Assembly (NCBI GenBank): GCA_963730365.1 | Contig: CAVSRM010000009.1 | Span: 66,742-130,741, forward strand | Direction of reading: 5' to 3' | Length of the DNA: 64,000 nucleotides | Source of the DNA: Fodinibacter sp963730365 | Lineage (GTDB): Bacteria; Actinomycetota; Actinomycetes; Actinomycetales; Dermatophilaceae | Shown: positions 17,266 through 25,091 of the stretch, in pieces | Layout of the letters: every line of letters begins with the position of its first letter | Numbering within the stretch: the stretch's first letter is position 1 | Notes under the pieces: generated by a model | The model's database searches: none | Seen by the model: only the letters and a program-made list of their open reading frames with translations | Told to the model about the DNA's origin: nothing | Translations under genes and position numbers: made by a program

Positions 17266-18210
17266 GTGACAGAGGGAACCGTCCGCTGGTTCGATGCCGA
17301 CCGGGGGTTCGGCTTCATCGCTCTCGGGCAGGAGACACAGGACCTCTACGTGCATGCGTCCGAGATCGTCAGCGACGACGCGATGAAGCTGCTCCGGGAG
17401 GGGCAGGTGGTCGAGTTCGAGATCGGCGAGGGGGACCGCGGCCCGCAGGCACGCCGCGTCCGGGTCACGGCCGACCAGGGCGCCGATACACCGCTGGGCG
17501 TGCTGGGCACCGTCTCCTGGTACGAGCCTGCCAAGGGGTACGGCTTCATCACGCCCGACGGCGGCGGTGCCGAGATCTTCGTGCACAGCTCGGCCATCGT
17601 GGGGGGCGCCGTGGTCTCGGAGGGACAGCGGGTGGCGTTCCTCGTCGTCGACGGGGAGAAGGGGTCGCAGGCTGACCATCTGCTCCCCTTGGGAGACCAG
17701 GCCACCCAGCAGGCCGTGGCATCCGACGGGGCGGACGGCACCGTGACCTGGTACGACGCGGACAAGGGCTTCGGGTTCATCACCCCCGATTCGGGCGGCC
17801 CCGATGTCTTCGTCCACGTCCGGGCGCTGGCCGATGATCTCCCCGAGCTGGGCGAGGGGGACCGGGTGACGTACGACATCGTCGTGAGCGAGAAGGGCCC
17901 GCAGGCTCGCGACGTGCACCTGGCGCGCAGCTCGACGCCACGGGGCGCACCCGCGACGTCGACGACCCGCGCTCGGTCGGGACACCGGCAGGCATCCGAC
18001 GTCCCGGCGCGCGGCGGCGAGGGAGTGGTCGCGCGCTACGACGCGGAGCGGGGGTTCGGCTTCATCGCCCCCGACGCGGGAGGTGCGGACCTATTCGTGC
18101 ACGTGTCGGTCCTTCGAGGCGCCGAGGCGCTGCAGCAGGGCGATCGGGTCCGGTACCAGGTGCGCCAGAGCGATCGAGGACCACAGGCCGACCGCGTCGA
18201 ACGGGTGTGA
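17266..18210 (+). CDS. Protein of four fused cold-shock domains
   Basis: 314-aa cytoplasmic nucleic-acid-binding protein built from four cold-shock domains: residues 3-67, 80-140, 158-220 and 252-314. Each repeats the RNP1 motif (RGFGFI 13-18, KGYGFI 90-95, KGFGFI 167-172, RGFGFI 262-267) and RNP2 (LYVHAS, IFVHSS, VFVHVR, LFVHVS), and each ends with a GPQA or GSQA turn. Short linkers separate domains 1-3; a 30-aa Ser/Arg-rich linker precedes domain 4. GTG 17266 has AAGGAG 6 nt upstream. Bacterial CspA proteins normally have one domain of about 67-70 aa. Single-stranded RNA/DNA binding is expected; the target is unknown. Confidence 0.93.
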   Translation: MTEGTVRWFDADRGFGFIALGQETQDLYVHASEIVSDDAMKLLREGQVVEFEIGEGDRGPQARRVRVTADQGADTPLGVLGTVSWYEPAKGYGFITPDGGGAEIFVHSSAIVGGAVVSEGQRVAFLVVDGEKGSQADHLLPLGDQATQQAVASDGADGTVTWYDADKGFGFITPDSGGPDVFVHVRALADDLPELGEGDRVTYDIVVSEKGPQARDVHLARSSTPRGAPATSTTRARSGHRQASDVPARGGEGVVARYDAERGFGFIAPDAGGADLFVHVSVLRGAEALQQGDRVRYQVRQSDRGPQADRVERV

Positions 18211-18457
18211 GCGGAACGGCGGTCCGGGCGGGGCTGGTGCTCAGGCGTGTCCCGATCCGACACGCACATGCCACGACCAGGGCGGGCGACAGGCGGCGTG
18301 TGACTCACCCGGTGGTCGCGGGCGACGGTGAACCCATGCCCTTCGCTTTCCCGTCATAGCCCCCAACCTCCTCCAACCACTACGCTCGGCGTGACGCGTC
18401 GTGAGGACGGTGGTACGCCTCACGTCATCACGCTGAATCGACCCATGTGGAGGACCC

Positions 18458-18799
18458 GTGGTAGACCCCGTCACGACCAATCCCGAGCTGTACTCGGTGG
18501 CATTCGAGAACGACCGCGTGCGGGTCCTGCGCTACCACGACCACCCCGGCGATCAGACCCAGAGCCACCAGCACCCTGACAGCGTGATGATCACGGCGTC
18601 CACGTTCGAGCGCCGACTGCGCCACGACCATCAGAGCGTCGATGTCACCATTCCCGCAGGCGAGGTCCGGTGGCTCGACGCCCAGGAACACTCCGGGGAG
18701 AACATCGGCAGCACCGACACCGTGACCTTCTTCATCGAACTCAAGGAGCCGGCAAGACCGCGCGATGCCGCGGCCAGCTTCCTCGGCCCCCGATCCTGA
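18458..18799 (+). CDS. Small cupin-like protein
   Basis: 113-aa protein with a single cupin-like fold pattern: a first strand pair YSVAFENDRVRVLRYHDHPG, His residues in GDQTQSHQHPDSVMITAS, and the second motif IPAGEVRWLDAQEHSGENIG. The two His clusters and the Glu could hold a metal ion. It is similar in layout to short proteins annotated as cytoplasmic cupin-domain proteins. GTG 18458 follows GTGGAGGA at 5-6 nt. It stands alone, 247 bp after the cold-shock gene. Function unknown. Confidence 0.75.
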   Translation: MVDPVTTNPELYSVAFENDRVRVLRYHDHPGDQTQSHQHPDSVMITASTFERRLRHDHQSVDVTIPAGEVRWLDAQEHSGENIGSTDTVTFFIELKEPARPRDAAASFLGPRS

Positions 18800-19176
18800 A
18801 GGATCGTAGGTCCGCAAGCTGTTCAGGGATGCTCAGGAGCCCAAGAGCTCGTCGGTCTGCGACCAGCGCGCATCGCGGCGCCGTGACGCAGGGGCTGTGC
18901 GCGGGTAGGCGGGCGCAGCGGAAGAGTCCTTGGGGGTCGGCGAGTGCATCCGCCGGTCGACTCGACGTGATCTTGGATTGTGGCCGCGAGGGCGGTCGCG
19001 AAGCCGAGCGCGCGGTTCGCGCGCCCGTCACCATCGCCCGTCATGCGAGTCAGGTGGGGGATTGCGTCAGGTCACCATCGGATCGCGCCAACGCGACATG
19101 ATTCCCAACACCGAGAGACGCCCGCAGGTGCAAGTCTCACGAGTAAGGTCGAGGACACGTCGACGGCGAGGAGGCC
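18800..19176. other. Non-coding stretch, nothing recognised
   Basis: No frame in these 377 bp has convincing protein character. It must hold the promoter of the coupled three-gene operon that starts at 19180. Confidence 0.5.
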
Positions 19177-19179
19177 GTG

Positions 19180-19320
19180 ATGGACTGGTGGGGATGGCTG
19201 ATCCTCGTTGTGGTGCTGCTGGTGGTCCTCGTTGCGGCCGTGCTGGTGATCCAAGCACGCCGGCGCCGCGGCGGTGTGATCGTCCGGTCCGAGACTCCTG
19301 ACCGCGGTGATCGACGATGA
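19180..19320 (+). CDS. Single-span membrane peptide, 46 aa
   Basis: Short membrane protein: MDWWGWLILVVVLLVVLVAA is one strong transmembrane helix, followed by a basic stretch (QARRRRGG) that should face the cytoplasm. GAGGAGG lies 7 nt upstream of ATG 19180; a GTG codon directly before is an alternative start. Its TGA overlaps the ATG of the next gene (ATGA), a sign of translational coupling. Its role is unknown; from the operon it may anchor or accompany the PRC-barrel proteins. Confidence 0.75.
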   Translation: MDWWGWLILVVVLLVVLVAAVLVIQARRRRGGVIVRSETPDRGDRR

Positions 19321-19907
19321 GGCTGATGCGGACCTCCGAGGTCATGCAGCGTCCGGTGGTCACGATGGCCGGCGAGGACATCGCCCAGATCAAGGACGTC
19401 GTGTATGCCGCGGGCGGCGGCTCGGTCCGCGGGTTCACGCTGGCCGGGCGTGGTTTGTTCGCCGGGCCGCTGAAGGAGTTCCTGCCCTGGGAGGGCGTCT
19501 CCGCCCTGGGCGCGGACGCGGTGATGGTGCGCGACGAGAACGTACTGGCGTCGGCCCAGTCGATCCTCGAGGGGTCCGGGGGCAGTGCGGGGTCCGCCGG
19601 CGACGTCCTCGGGTCCCAGGTGCTGACCGAGGAAGGCGTCGGCCTCGGCACGGTGAACGACGTCGTCGTGTCCGTCGACGTCACCGGTGGCGAGTACTGC
19701 GACGTCGTGGGCTACGAGGTAGAGGCGTCCGAGGGGCTCGGCACCCAGGGACAGATGGTGCTGATCCCGTTGCCCGACACGATGGCCGCCTCTGGCGAGC
19801 ACCTCATGGTGCCCAGCAGCGTGAGGGACTTCGTCGGTCACGACCTGGCCGGCTTCGGGGCGGCCGTAGATGGGTTCCGTGCGCACCTAGAGGATGCCCG
19901 GCCATGA
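19317..19907 (+). CDS. PRC-barrel domain protein, two-domain
   Basis: 196-aa protein with two PRC-barrel-like halves. The first, RTSEVMQRPVVTMAGEDIAQ then IKDVVYAAGGGSVRGFTLAG, and the second, DVLGSQVLTEEGVGLGTVND then VVVSVDVTGGEYCDVVGYEV, each have the strand-G-strand pattern of this fold, known from photosynthetic reaction centre H subunits and the ribosome maturation factor RimM. It overlaps both neighbours by ATGA. It has no signal or membrane segment. PRC barrels in bacteria mostly serve as protein-docking or sensory modules; no partner can be named. Confidence 0.85.
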   Translation: MRLMRTSEVMQRPVVTMAGEDIAQIKDVVYAAGGGSVRGFTLAGRGLFAGPLKEFLPWEGVSALGADAVMVRDENVLASAQSILEGSGGSAGSAGDVLGSQVLTEEGVGLGTVNDVVVSVDVTGGEYCDVVGYEVEASEGLGTQGQMVLIPLPDTMAASGEHLMVPSSVRDFVGHDLAGFGAAVDGFRAHLEDARP

Positions 19908-20350
19908 TGTTCTCGGCCGCCAAGGGGCACAAGGTCGTCGACACCAGCAGCGCCGACACCGTGGGCACGGTGAGCGGTTTCCTCGTCGAACCCTCGACCC
20001 ACTCGATCGTCGCCCTCCGGGTCAAGAAAACCGAGACGGGCGAGGTCATCCGGTGGCGCGACATCACGGCCTTCGGCAGCGAGGCCGTCACGGTCCCGCG
20101 GGCCGGCGTGGTCACGGACACCGACGCCGAGCTGGAGGCGTTGGGAGACAAGACCCGCGAGCTGGTGAACAAGCGCATCCTGACCAGCGCTGGCGATGAG
20201 CTCGGCACCGTCCAGGACATCGACTTCGACACCGAGACCGGCGCCCTGACAACGTTCCTCCTCGACGGCGCCCCGGACGTCTCGGCCGACCGCCTCATCG
20301 GGGTGGGGTCCTACGCCGTGGTGGTCCGCGCAGAACCTCACGGCTCCTAA
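19904..20350 (+). CDS. PRC-barrel domain protein
   Basis: 148-aa protein, again with two PRC-type repeats: KGHKVVDTSSADTVGTVSGF and LVEPSTHSIVALRVKKTETG, then NKRILTSAGDELGTVQDIDF and DTETGALTTFLLDGAP. The ATG overlaps the stop of the preceding gene, so the three genes from 19180 form one coupled operon. This one is more canonical in sequence than its neighbour. A run of ITAFGSEAVTVPRAG between the halves is the usual linker. The combination of a membrane peptide with two barrel proteins suggests a peripheral membrane complex, which is inference. Confidence 0.87.
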   Translation: MMFSAAKGHKVVDTSSADTVGTVSGFLVEPSTHSIVALRVKKTETGEVIRWRDITAFGSEAVTVPRAGVVTDTDAELEALGDKTRELVNKRILTSAGDELGTVQDIDFDTETGALTTFLLDGAPDVSADRLIGVGSYAVVVRAEPHGS

Positions 20351-20458
20351 CGCGAAAGCATCCGTCCCGAAAGACGCAACCGGGTGAAGGTCGTGCCTGG
20401 GCGCAGTGGGCGGCGAGGACATCGCCGGATTGCGACGAAGTGGGCTATGCGCGGTGGA

Positions 20459-20745
20459 TCAGACGACGTCGTTGAGGGGGCGCACGTTGTGGGAGCCGCT
20501 GGCCGCTCGGCCGCCAGGTCGTAGGCGCTCTGCATCGCCAGCCAGGCGCGGGCGGTCCCGACGCCCCCCTCCTCCAGGCGCACGGCGAGGTTCGGGCTGA
20601 TCCGGGCGCGCCCGTGCAGCACTCGGCTGAGCGCCACCCGGGAGATCCCCAGGTGCGATGCGGCCTCACCGACACCGAGGTCGAGGTCGGCCAGGACGTC
20701 CTCGCGCAAGATCTGACCGGAATGCACCGGGGTCTTCATCGTCAT
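20459..20745 (-). pseudogene. higA: HigA-type antitoxin, C-terminal frameshift
   Basis: From ATG 20745 (AAGGTGAGG upstream) the frame reads MKTPVHSGQILREDVLADLD then LGVGEAASHLGISRVALSRV and HGRARISPNLAVRLE, the XRE helix-turn-helix of HigA antitoxins. After QSAYDLAAER the frame shifts: the family ending SHNVRPLNDVV with stop at 20459 is one frame away, so the current frame runs on to 20347 with an unrelated tail. The DNA-binding part is intact and may still repress. Its toxin partner upstream is broken. Confidence 0.8.
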
Positions 20746-20762
20746 GGTCCTCACCTTCTCCT

Positions 20763-21045
20763 TCAGTGGTAGTCCTGATAGTGCACGAGCTCGACGTCGT
20801 TCGCGACGAAACGCAATGTCGCCCGCCAGTTGCCGTGACCCAGATCCACCAGAGGCCGGCCAGGTCGCCCTCGAGCCGGTGCGTCCGGAACGAGGGATCG
20901 CCAAGTCCTCCGGGGCCTGCGCCACGTCCAGTGCCGACAGGATCCGCAAGAGCTTCGGGATGTGCCCGGCTTGCACGCCGTTCTTCGACCCGTCCCGGTA
21001 CAGCCGTTCCAGGCCCTGTGCCGGAAACTGACGATCACAACAGCC
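20763..21045 (-). pseudogene. higB: HigB-type toxin, multiply frameshifted
   Basis: RelE-fold toxin that would cut mRNA on the ribosome. Pieces lie in three frames: VIVSFRHR, then GLERLYRDGSKNGVQAGHIP and KLLRILSALDVAQAPEDLA, then SFRTHRLEGDLAGLWWIWVT, then GNWRATLRFVANDVELVHYQ DYH with stop at 20763. Three indels are required to restore it. The stop is 17 bp before the higA start, the normal toxin-first order of higBA. Confidence 0.82.
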
Positions 21046-21140
21046 AGCGCATCGCGTCGCGCTACACGAGGCAACCGTCCTCGGCCGCGCCCTGCCACGG
21101 CGGGCCCACGCCAGGCCCGGCGCCGGCCCTTGCAGAGGCG

Positions 21141-21146
21141 TAGCCT
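21141..21146 (+). promoter_or_regulatory. -10 hexamer of the repeat-borne gene
   Basis: TAGCCT ends 6 nt before ATG 21153, the leaderless spacing. The same hexamer is at 28248-28253 in the second repeat copy. Confidence 0.5.
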
Positions 21147-21152
21147 CCCGTC

Positions 21153-21434
21153 ATGGCCAGCAAGGCGGAGCGGCAGGCGGCGCGCTCGGTGGTCGCCGAG
21201 TACCACCAGGCCCAGCTCGCGGTGTTGGTGGCCCGCGTCGGCGAGGCCACGGACCGGTACCGCGCCGGTGAACTCGACCCCTTCGACGTCGATCGCGTCC
21301 TCTTCCAGTACTCCCGGGCGGCGAAGGAACTGTGGAAGTTCTGCAACTACGGCCCGGTCGAGTTCGCAGCATCGCTCATCCAGGAACGGCCGCCGGACGA
21401 CTGGTGGGAGCGCGGAGCCCCCAGAGAGCGATAG
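21153..21434 (+). CDS. Hypothetical protein, 93 aa, full-length copy
   Basis: Small soluble, mostly helical protein: KAERQAARSVVAEYHQAQLA, VARVGEATDRYRAGELDPFD and VDRVLFQYSRAAKELWKFCN form three amphipathic helices, and the tail has PPDDWWERGAP. No family recognised with certainty. It begins at ATG 21153 after a leaderless-type -10 site. A second copy at 28260 is truncated by a single-base nonsense change, so this copy is the functional one if either is. Position next to the degenerate higBA pair and insertion elements suggests mobile-element cargo. Confidence 0.75.
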   Translation: MASKAERQAARSVVAEYHQAQLAVLVARVGEATDRYRAGELDPFDVDRVLFQYSRAAKELWKFCNYGPVEFAASLIQERPPDDWWERGAPRER

Positions 21435-21666
21435 CACGGCATCCGAAGTGCCCCCTGAGGTCATCACACCGTCGCCACTGGGCGCCCAGCTCGCGGCGGC
21501 AGGGGGCAGATCAGGCCGGAGGTTTCGGTCGAGGGAACTACCTTCATCCGTCCAGGATCACTCGGTTGCGGCAACGAGTGACGATCATCCCAAGGCAGTT
21601 GCCCATCGACGCACCTCTGATGCGTTCCGCGACGGGGGCCATCCCATTGGTTTCCGGGACGCGGAC

Positions 21667-22500
21667 CTAGCTGAAGGAGTTGATCCAGCCCAGCTCCAGA
21701 TCGCGATCAATTCTGAACACGCCACCCACGCCGGCGCACTCGCCGTTCAGACCGAATGAGGTGACAGCCACAAGGGTGTCACCGTCAAGGATCGGCCCGC
21801 CTGAGTCACCAAAGCAGGTGCCACCGTGCTTGGCATCACCGCTGAGCAGCATGGACGCCGAACCGGGGATCTTGCCGATGCCAGCCACGCCCTTGGTGTT
21901 CACGATCATCAGGTCGGCCTGGTAGCGCGTCTTCAGCGCGCTCTCCTTGTCCGCGAGCTTCGGGTTGGTCTTGGCCTGCTGCAGGCCGTAGCCGACCGCG
22001 GTCAGCTGGTCTCCGGAGCGGCCCTTGCGCAGCGTGTCGACGTACCCGGCATCGGGAAGTGTCGCGTACTCGTCGAGGACGACGGGCTCGTCAAGGACCA
22101 CGACGCCGAGGTCGTAGAGGAAGAAGGCGCCGTCGACGAACAGCGGGTGCGTGTAGACGGTGCCGTCGACCGAAGTCGGGCCTTCGAAGGGGTAGCCGAA
22201 GTCAGCGGGAGTGGGCTCCAGCGTCGACTCGAACCAGATCGTGGCCGTCACGGGGTCGTCGGACGTGTCGTCGGGTGTGTCGGCCGCCGTGCAGTGCCCC
22301 GCGGTCACGTAGATGAGCGGGGAGATGAGGGTCCCGCTGCACCGCCACAGCGGATCGCCATCGGCATTCTTGGCCACCATGAGCCCCACGTAGGGATGGT
22401 CGCCTTCGTCAAGTTCGCCACCCTTCGTGATGGCACCTGCGGGCTGGGCCAGGCCCAGCATCACGATCGCGGCTACCGCTACTGTCAGGAACTTGCGCAT
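21667..22500 (-). CDS. Secreted trypsin-like serine protease
   Basis: 277-aa S1-family protease. A signal peptide spans about residues 1-24 (MRKFLTVAVAAIVMLGLAQP, cleavage after AGA), and ITKGGELDEGDHPYVG begins the mature domain with a trypsin-like activation end. The triad is complete: His in YVTAGHCTAAD, Asp in FLYDLGVVVLDEP and Ser in CFGDSGGPILDG. There is no long propeptide or C-terminal binding module. ATG 22500 is preceded by TTGGAGG. It is the only clear functional cargo between the 424-bp repeats on this strand. Codon use is a little less GC-rich than neighbours. Confidence 0.92.
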   Translation of the reverse strand: MRKFLTVAVAAIVMLGLAQPAGAITKGGELDEGDHPYVGLMVAKNADGDPLWRCSGTLISPLIYVTAGHCTAADTPDDTSDDPVTATIWFESTLEPTPADFGYPFEGPTSVDGTVYTHPLFVDGAFFLYDLGVVVLDEPVVLDEYATLPDAGYVDTLRKGRSGDQLTAVGYGLQQAKTNPKLADKESALKTRYQADLMIVNTKGVAGIGKIPGSASMLLSGDAKHGGTCFGDSGGPILDGDTLVAVTSFGLNGECAGVGGVFRIDRDLELGWINSFS

Positions 22501-23028
22501 CGATCCTCCAACTCCGGCTGTCTTCGTTGACTCCTCCGCTGGCGACGCTAGCCCGCCGCGTCCCATAAGGCCACCCTTGTCGCCTCGACGAGCGGCATCG
22601 CCGAGCCAAACTTCCTCCTCTTGGGTCGTCGCCCCCAGCCAGTCAGGGGCCGCACGCGTACTGGCGGCCTGTGCACCGCCACGACGGGGAAGGGTCAGCG
22701 GATCCGACCTGGCCACCGGCCTTGCCGCCTCCGCGGTCGTTGTCTCCCACACATTCGGGCGTTCGGCTCCCGCTTCGGCCGTCAGCTCTGCCTACGCCCA
22801 CAAGTTCCTCGTGGTTGCGCACCGAGTTGGGGCTTCGGTCACCGTCGGCGTCCTGTCGAACGCAACGATCCTGATCTACGAGCCTTCGCGCCTCTGCCCG
22901 GGGCATCGACCTGCGCCATTTCTGGGCGCTGCGACCCGGGCCGAAGGCGCGCGCAACGCGGCGGAGTGACTCAACAACCGCCCCAGCCGATGGCCAGGTG
23001 ACGGCTGGGTGACGTTCAGCCATCCAGG
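22501..23028. other. Non-coding stretch before the IS3 element
   Basis: 528 bp with no convincing gene on either strand. The first 100 bp must carry the protease promoter. The end abuts the left inverted repeat of the IS3-family element. Confidence 0.5.
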
Positions 23029-23078
23029 TGCATCGCCCCGGGTTCAGTGGAGGCTTTCCTGACACGCAAGGATGAGTC

Positions 23079-23947
23079 ATGGGAGCACCACTGAAGTATT
23101 CGCAGGAGCTGATGGAGCGAGCGACCCGGATGGCGGTGGACGCCAGCCGGGATCCGGATACCGCTCGGGGTGCGATCGCGCGGATCGCGCAGCAGCTGAC
23201 CCGTCCGGCGTCGGCGCGTGCCCTGGCCGACGCCGGCCTGGTCCCGCTCATCGCCAGGGTCCACGCCGAGAACTACGGGGAGTACGGGGCGCGGAAGGTG
23301 TGGCGCCAGCTGCGCCGCGAAGGTCACGACGACGTGGCCCGCTGCACCGTGGAGCGGCTGATGCGCCTCAACGGGCTGCGCGGAGTGTGCAAGGTCAAGA
23401 CCCCGCGCACCACCGTGCCGGGCGAGGACGCCTTCCCCGAGGACAAGGTCAACCGGGCCTTCGCCGCCTCGGCGCCGGACCAGCTCTGGGTGGCTGACAT
23501 CACCTATGTCAAGACGCACTCGGGGTGGGGGGTACCTCCCTGCACACAGTGCTTGGGGGGAGACGCCAGGTTCGTCATCGACATGTTCGCCCCGCAAGCG
23601 GGGACCCCGCCGTCGCGTGGTGGGTTGGCAGGTCGCTATCAGCCTGCACACCCGACTGGCGCTGGACGCCCTGGACATGCCCCTGTGGGCTAGGCGGCGT
23701 CAGGGCGCGGACCTGTCAGCGCTGATTCATCACTCGGACAGGGGAGTTCAATACCGTGCCCATTCGCTACACCGAGCGCCTCGCCGAGGCCGGGTCGTCG
23801 CATCCGTCGGCTCCAAGGGCGACTCCTACGATAACGCCGCCGCCGAGGCGTTCAACTCGCTGCACAAGTCCGAGCTGATCCGCAACAAGGGCCGCTGGGC
23901 CGGCGTCACCGATGTCGAGATCGCCACCGCCGAATATCTCGACTGGT
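23079..23947 (+). pseudogene. IS3-family transposase, 5' portion
   Basis: ATG 23079 opens orfA (GAPLKYSQELMERATRMAVD) but after about 45 residues the frame joins orfB directly (RVHAENYGEYGARKVWRQLR, then FAASAPDQLWVADITYVKTH), so the orfA/orfB boundary with its frameshift site is deleted. The DDE core then breaks into several frames around 23520-23780; IHHSDRGVQY and SKGDSYDNAAAEAFNSLHKS, parts of the D and E motifs, are still readable. The frame ends at YLDW, where the recombinase element begins. Confidence 0.88.
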
Positions 23948-24023
23948 CACGATATGCAGGTGATCCGTTCCCGGGTCGTCGGGACTCGGGAGGAGGGTTG
24001 CGGCATCGATCGGAGACCCCTCC

Positions 24024-25091
24024 ATGGGCTTCACCCCTTGTCTGCTGCGTACCACTCGTCCGGGCGGCGGTGAGCTGATCCGGCTGGGACATCCGCTGCT
24101 GGATGCCTACCTCGATCTGGTCGCAGCGCGGGCGCGACCCAACACGTTGGTGGCCACGGCGTATGACTTGAAAGTCTTCTTCGCCGTCGTCGACAAGAAC
24201 CCGGACGACGTGGTCACCACCGACGTGCTGACCTTCATCAAGGCCCAACGCGAACCCCGCCATGGCGCCACGGTGGTGCGCATCGAGGACGGCGAGAGCG
24301 GATTGTCGGCTCGCACGATCAAGCGCAGGTTGGCGAGCATCGCTGGGCTCTATGAGTACCTGATTATCCGCGGCGACACGGCGGTGGCACAGAACCCGGT
24401 GCCCCGCGGACTGGCGGTGCGCCGACCTGGTCAACGTGCGGTACGGGGTGTCCCGTTGATCCGGGCGCCCCGGACCCTGCCGCGGGTGCTCGACCCTGTC
24501 CAGGTCGACGCGTTCGTCGCCGCGCTCCGTACCCGACGCGACCGCGCGATGGTCGAGGCGATGCTCCTCGGCGGCCTACGCCGCTGCGAGGTCCTGGGCC
24601 TACGTCTGGGCGACATCCGCCCAGGTGAGGGTCGCCTGTTCATCGCCGAGGGCAAGGGCGGGCACCAACGCATCGTGCCGGTGTCCCGGCGCTTCTTCGC
24701 CACCCTGGGCCGCTATCTCGATGATGAACGACCTCAGGTCGGCGTGGATGATCACGTCTTCCTCGTGCTGAAAGGGCCCCGCCGAGGCCAGCCGCTGTCC
24801 CCAGCCGGGTTGGACGAGATCGTCTCCGGCGCACGCCGCCGAGCCGGGATCGAGCAGCTGACCTGCCACCAGCTGCGGCACACCTGCTTCACCCGGCTCC
24901 GCGAGGCCGGGATGGCGTTGGAAGCCATCCAGGCACAGGCCGGCCACCGCTCGATCGAGTCGACCCGGATCTACCTCCACCTGGCCAACGACTGGCTCGC
25001 CGAGGAGTACCGACGGGCCAGCGAGGCGATCGATGCCCAAGGCATCGTCGATGACATCGGCGAGCATGGCGATGGGATCGGCGAGCACTGA
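24024..25091 (+). CDS. Tyrosine recombinase, first of a pair
   Basis: 355-aa XerD/phage-integrase-type recombinase. The N-terminal SAM-like DNA-binding domain covers about 15-150 (LLDAYLDLVAARARPNTLVA). The catalytic domain has Arg in MLLGGLRRCEVLGL, Lys in AEGKGGHQRIVPV, HxxR in CHQLRHTCFTRLR, the second His in QAGHRSIES and the nucleophile Tyr in TRIYLHLA. All six catalytic positions are present. Its stop overlaps the start of the next gene (TGATG), so the two are coupled. A broken relative of this protein lies at 31204. Confidence 0.92.
   Translation: MGFTPCLLRTTRPGGGELIRLGHPLLDAYLDLVAARARPNTLVATAYDLKVFFAVVDKNPDDVVTTDVLTFIKAQREPRHGATVVRIEDGESGLSARTIKRRLASIAGLYEYLIIRGDTAVAQNPVPRGLAVRRPGQRAVRGVPLIRAPRTLPRVLDPVQVDAFVAALRTRRDRAMVEAMLLGGLRRCEVLGLRLGDIRPGEGRLFIAEGKGGHQRIVPVSRRFFATLGRYLDDERPQVGVDDHVFLVLKGPRRGQPLSPAGLDEIVSGARRRAGIEQLTCHQLRHTCFTRLREAGMALEAIQAQAGHRSIESTRIYLHLANDWLAEEYRRASEAIDAQGIVDDIGEHGDGIGEH

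Larger units (their letters stand above)
21089..21512 (+). repeat. Long direct repeat, copy 1 (424 bp)
   Basis: These 424 bp reappear at 28196-28619 in the same orientation without any gap; only about four bases differ. The repeat holds a complete small gene with its -10 hexamer. The flanks on both sides are unrelated, so the borders are sharp. The two copies enclose the protease gene, the nested insertion elements and a membrane protein gene. Confidence 0.92.
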
